Assembly (NCBI GenBank): GCA_913043185.1
Contig: CAJWMI010000039.1
Location: 1-16,276, forward strand
Length of the DNA stretch: 16,276 nucleotides
Direction of reading: 5' to 3'
Origin: an uncultured Fidelibacterota bacterium
Lineage (GTDB): Bacteria > Marinisomatota > Marinisomatia > Marinisomatales > UBA1611
A program made the position numbers and the translations under genes. Below the pieces are notes generated by a model. It did no database searches. It saw nothing but the letters and a program-made list of their open reading frames with translations, and had not been told where the DNA came from. Within the stretch, counting starts at the first letter, position 1; the number at the start of each line of letters is the position of its first letter. This document shows, piece by piece, positions 15,108 through 16,276 of this stretch.

Positions 15108-15150
15108 AGAGTTTTTATTTAGTTTGATTTTATTATAGGTATATTCTGTT

Positions 15151-15693
15151 ATGGAAATTCCGATACGATTTCGATTATTACTATTTTGGAAAAGCATGTT
15201 CATTCGTCAGTCTAAAGCACCTAAAATTAAAATTAGTAAAGAAGGTAAAGGCGTAAAATCAATCTTGTTTTTTTTGCCTGAAAAAAAAGAGGATGCGAAA
15301 ATAACTCATTATTTAATTAAAGCGGATAATCCATTACCAGGTTTTACTATTGGCTATGTTTGTAATGAAAAATCTATTTCTTATTATCCAGAGAGTATCA
15401 ATATAAAATTAATTTCTTATAAGGATGATGATTTAAATTATTTTCGTGTAATTAAATCTGAGGCATTATTAGATCAGATTAAATCGATTCAATATGATGC
15501 TTTGGTAGATTTAAATACGAGTTTCTGTGCTCCAACCTCTCTATTAGCTTTTGAGCTGGACATTCCTTTAAAAATTGGATTTAATTCATTGATAGCAAAT
15601 AAAATTTATACAATAACTTTAGAACGCAACGAGAAAACGTTTTTAGAAAATAATTTTCAATTGATAGAACGTTTATTAGGATTAAAACTATGA
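15151..15693 (+). CDS. Small protein resembling a glycosyltransferase-9 / DUF6913 half domain
   Basis: 180 residues, not firmly recognised. A basic start (RFRLLLFWKSMFIRQSKAPKIKISKEGK) leads into SILFFLPEKKED, then alternating strands and helices. YDALVDLNTSFCAPTSLLAFELDIPLKIGF (residues ~115-144) looks like the ADP-heptose:LPS heptosyltransferase (GT9) N-terminal Rossmann pattern of 'own strand, then identify target'. It ends ...FQLIERLLGLKL. Bacteroidota DUF6913 proteins have the same YDxLIDLN stretch and length. It is too short for a full GT-B enzyme and has no nucleotide-sugar-binding half. No signal peptide. It is divergent from the mutase operon, with a 95-base gap. The family link is inference from short motifs. 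Confidence 0.6.
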   Translation: MEIPIRFRLLLFWKSMFIRQSKAPKIKISKEGKGVKSILFFLPEKKEDAKITHYLIKADNPLPGFTIGYVCNEKSISYYPESINIKLISYKDDDLNYFRVIKSEALLDQIKSIQYDALVDLNTSFCAPTSLLAFELDIPLKIGFNSLIANKIYTITLERNEKTFLENNFQLIERLLGLKL

Positions 15694-15709
15694 ATAAAGT
15701 ATTTATTCA
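15691..15709 (+). terminator. Hairpin overlapping the stop codon of the GT9-like gene
   Basis: TGAATAAA (15691-15698, including the stop codon) pairs perfectly with TTTATTCA (15702-15709) around a 3-base loop. CTTTAAATCCTTTAATTTTTG follows. It could be a weak terminator; its G-C content is low. Confidence 0.35.
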
Positions 15710-15771
15710 CTTTAAATCCTTTAATTTTTGAAATAAGATTATAAAAAAATAGATAATAATTCACATAAAAG

Positions 15772-15800
15772 TTGATGAAAGAAATTTCCCCAACTATATT
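15772..15800 (+). promoter_or_regulatory. Sigma70-type promoter for the zinc-ribbon / DUF3467-like pair
   Basis: TTGATG (-35) at 15772-15777, a 17-base spacer, and TATATT (-10) at 15795-15800. The predicted start near 15807 leaves about 21 nt before the ATG, which has a good AAAAGGA ribosome site. Confidence 0.6.
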
Positions 15801-15827
15801 ACCCGCCGATTTCAAAAGGAAAAATTA

Positions 15828-16226
15828 ATGTTAGAAGGAATTATTTGTCCCGTTTGTGAGAACACTCTAGAAGAGATAGATCTTAGTGATTCTCTAGTAT
15901 GTATTCACTGTAGGGCTGATCTAAAAGATAGAAAGTATCTAGACTTTTTAGAATTTTTAATGGCAAATGGCATTGTGGACAATCTAGATTTTTTCGATCC
16001 AGAGGTTTACAGTGAAGATGTTGATGATCTAGACCAAACAAAAGAAGAAGAAGGGGACCCTAGTGAGTTTGAAAAGAAAAAAGATCACTACAACATATAT
16101 GAGAATGAACTTCTTCCTGAGGATAAGACAGATGAGAATATAAAAGAATACTCGCAGTTTGAAGGTTTAAATGATGAGTGGGAAGATTTTAATGAAAGAG
16201 ATTTTGATAATTCTAAAGGAAAATAA
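15828..16226 (+). CDS. Zinc-ribbon protein with a long acidic tail, function unknown
   Basis: 132 residues in two parts. Residues 1-30 hold a four-cysteine zinc ribbon (Cys7-x-x-Cys10 and Cys25-x-x-Cys28: CPVC and CIHC), similar to small Trm112-like and other zinc-ribbon proteins. After a short helical region (KYLDFLEFLMANGIVDNLDF), residues ~55-132 are strongly acidic and low in hydrophobics (Asp/Glu-rich, with KEEEGDPSEFEKKKD), so likely disordered. It has no recognised enzymatic motif and no signal peptide. ATG at 15828 is supported by AAAAGGA upstream. The next gene starts 2 bases after its stop, so the two are almost certainly co-expressed. A role in nucleic-acid or ribosome binding is possible but not shown. 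Confidence 0.7.
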   Translation: MLEGIICPVCENTLEEIDLSDSLVCIHCRADLKDRKYLDFLEFLMANGIVDNLDFFDPEVYSEDVDDLDQTKEEEGDPSEFEKKKDHYNIYENELLPEDKTDENIKEYSQFEGLNDEWEDFNERDFDNSKGK

Positions 16227-16228
16227 TA

Positions 16229-16276
16229 ATGGAAAAAGATAAGAAAAATATCCAGCAAATTAATATAGAACTTGAT
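16229..16276 (+). CDS. DUF3467-like protein (partial, N-terminus only)
   Basis: 16 codons (MEKDKKNIQQINIELD) run to the window edge without a stop. The start lies 2 bases after the zinc-ribbon stop, with AAAGGA about 12 bases upstream. The Gln-Ile-Asn-Ile-Glu-Leu-Asp run is how DUF3467 proteins usually begin (QIKIELDEEIAEG-like). These small proteins of unknown function occur in Bacteroidota and relatives. Identification rests on a few residues. Confidence 0.5.
   Translation, partial: MEKDKKNIQQINIELD

Noticed and set aside
15056..15150. Possible frameshifted N-terminus of the mutase
   Set aside because: There is an in-frame TAG 9 bases before the start, no mutase-like sequence in the other frames, and only 95 bases before a divergent gene, so a frameshift cannot restore the missing part.
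1..16276. tRNA, rRNA, CRISPR arrays, insertion sequences or prophage remnants
   Set aside because: No cloverleaf-like sequences, spaced direct repeats, transposase or phage-like proteins, or target-site duplications were seen by eye. A tRNAscan or Rfam run would be decisive.

Overview
The window comes from the chromosome of an AT-rich bacterium with densely packed genes. No phage, transposon, CRISPR or RNA gene was seen. Several traits fit the Bacteroidota/Fibrobacter/Marinimicrobia (FCB-like) side of the tree: a fused alpha-beta 2-oxoacid dehydrogenase E1, a lactate-dehydrogenase-like malate dehydrogenase, an RNase G with a charged insert in its S1 domain, a Bacteroidota-like PAP2 relative, a split methylmalonyl-CoA mutase, and the N-terminus of a DUF3467-like protein at the right edge. 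A marine, streamlined lineage such as Marinimicrobia (SAR406) is a plausible guess, but it is inference from remembered family distribution, not a search result.

Left block, minus strand (1-3965): transcription runs rng -> rplU -> rpmA and then meets a strong palindromic terminator at 1734-1757. mdh follows, then a secreted DUF4097-like beta-repeat protein cut by the left edge. The first three genes form a classic RNA-processing/ribosome cluster. A 311-base divergent region (3966-4276) follows, with a TATAAT box facing rng and two imperfect hairpins.

Middle block, plus strand (4277-11718): seven genes lie close together. They are a peptidase E-like S51 protein, a CysQ-like phosphatase, a flavin-dependent thymidylate synthase (thyX) with an altered signature motif, a membrane-anchored hexapeptide-repeat acyltransferase, the fused E1 alpha-beta protein, an unusual malonyl-transferase-like protein that overlaps the E1 gene by 8 bases, and a glutaryl-CoA-dehydrogenase-like acyl-CoA dehydrogenase. 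A 9-bp inverted repeat sits between thyX and the acyltransferase gene, and a possible promoter precedes the acyl-CoA dehydrogenase.

Right block: a minus-strand operon (15055 down to 11733) encodes the large subunit of a methylmalonyl-CoA mutase-type enzyme, a degenerate PAP2-like membrane protein, the biotin-protein ligase BirA and a ferritin-like protein. A good sigma70-type promoter lies at 15078-15107. Divergent from it are a small glycosyltransferase-9/DUF6913-like protein, then a zinc-ribbon protein with a very acidic tail and the start of a DUF3467-like gene.

Taken together, the metabolic genes suggest oxidation of branched-chain or dicarboxylic acyl-CoAs. E1 and acyl-CoA dehydrogenase would act first, followed by the biotin-dependent propionyl-CoA carboxylase served by BirA, methylmalonyl-CoA mutase, and finally malate dehydrogenase in the TCA cycle. 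This linkage is inference. The E1/malonyl-transferase-like pair is the most interesting poorly explained module.
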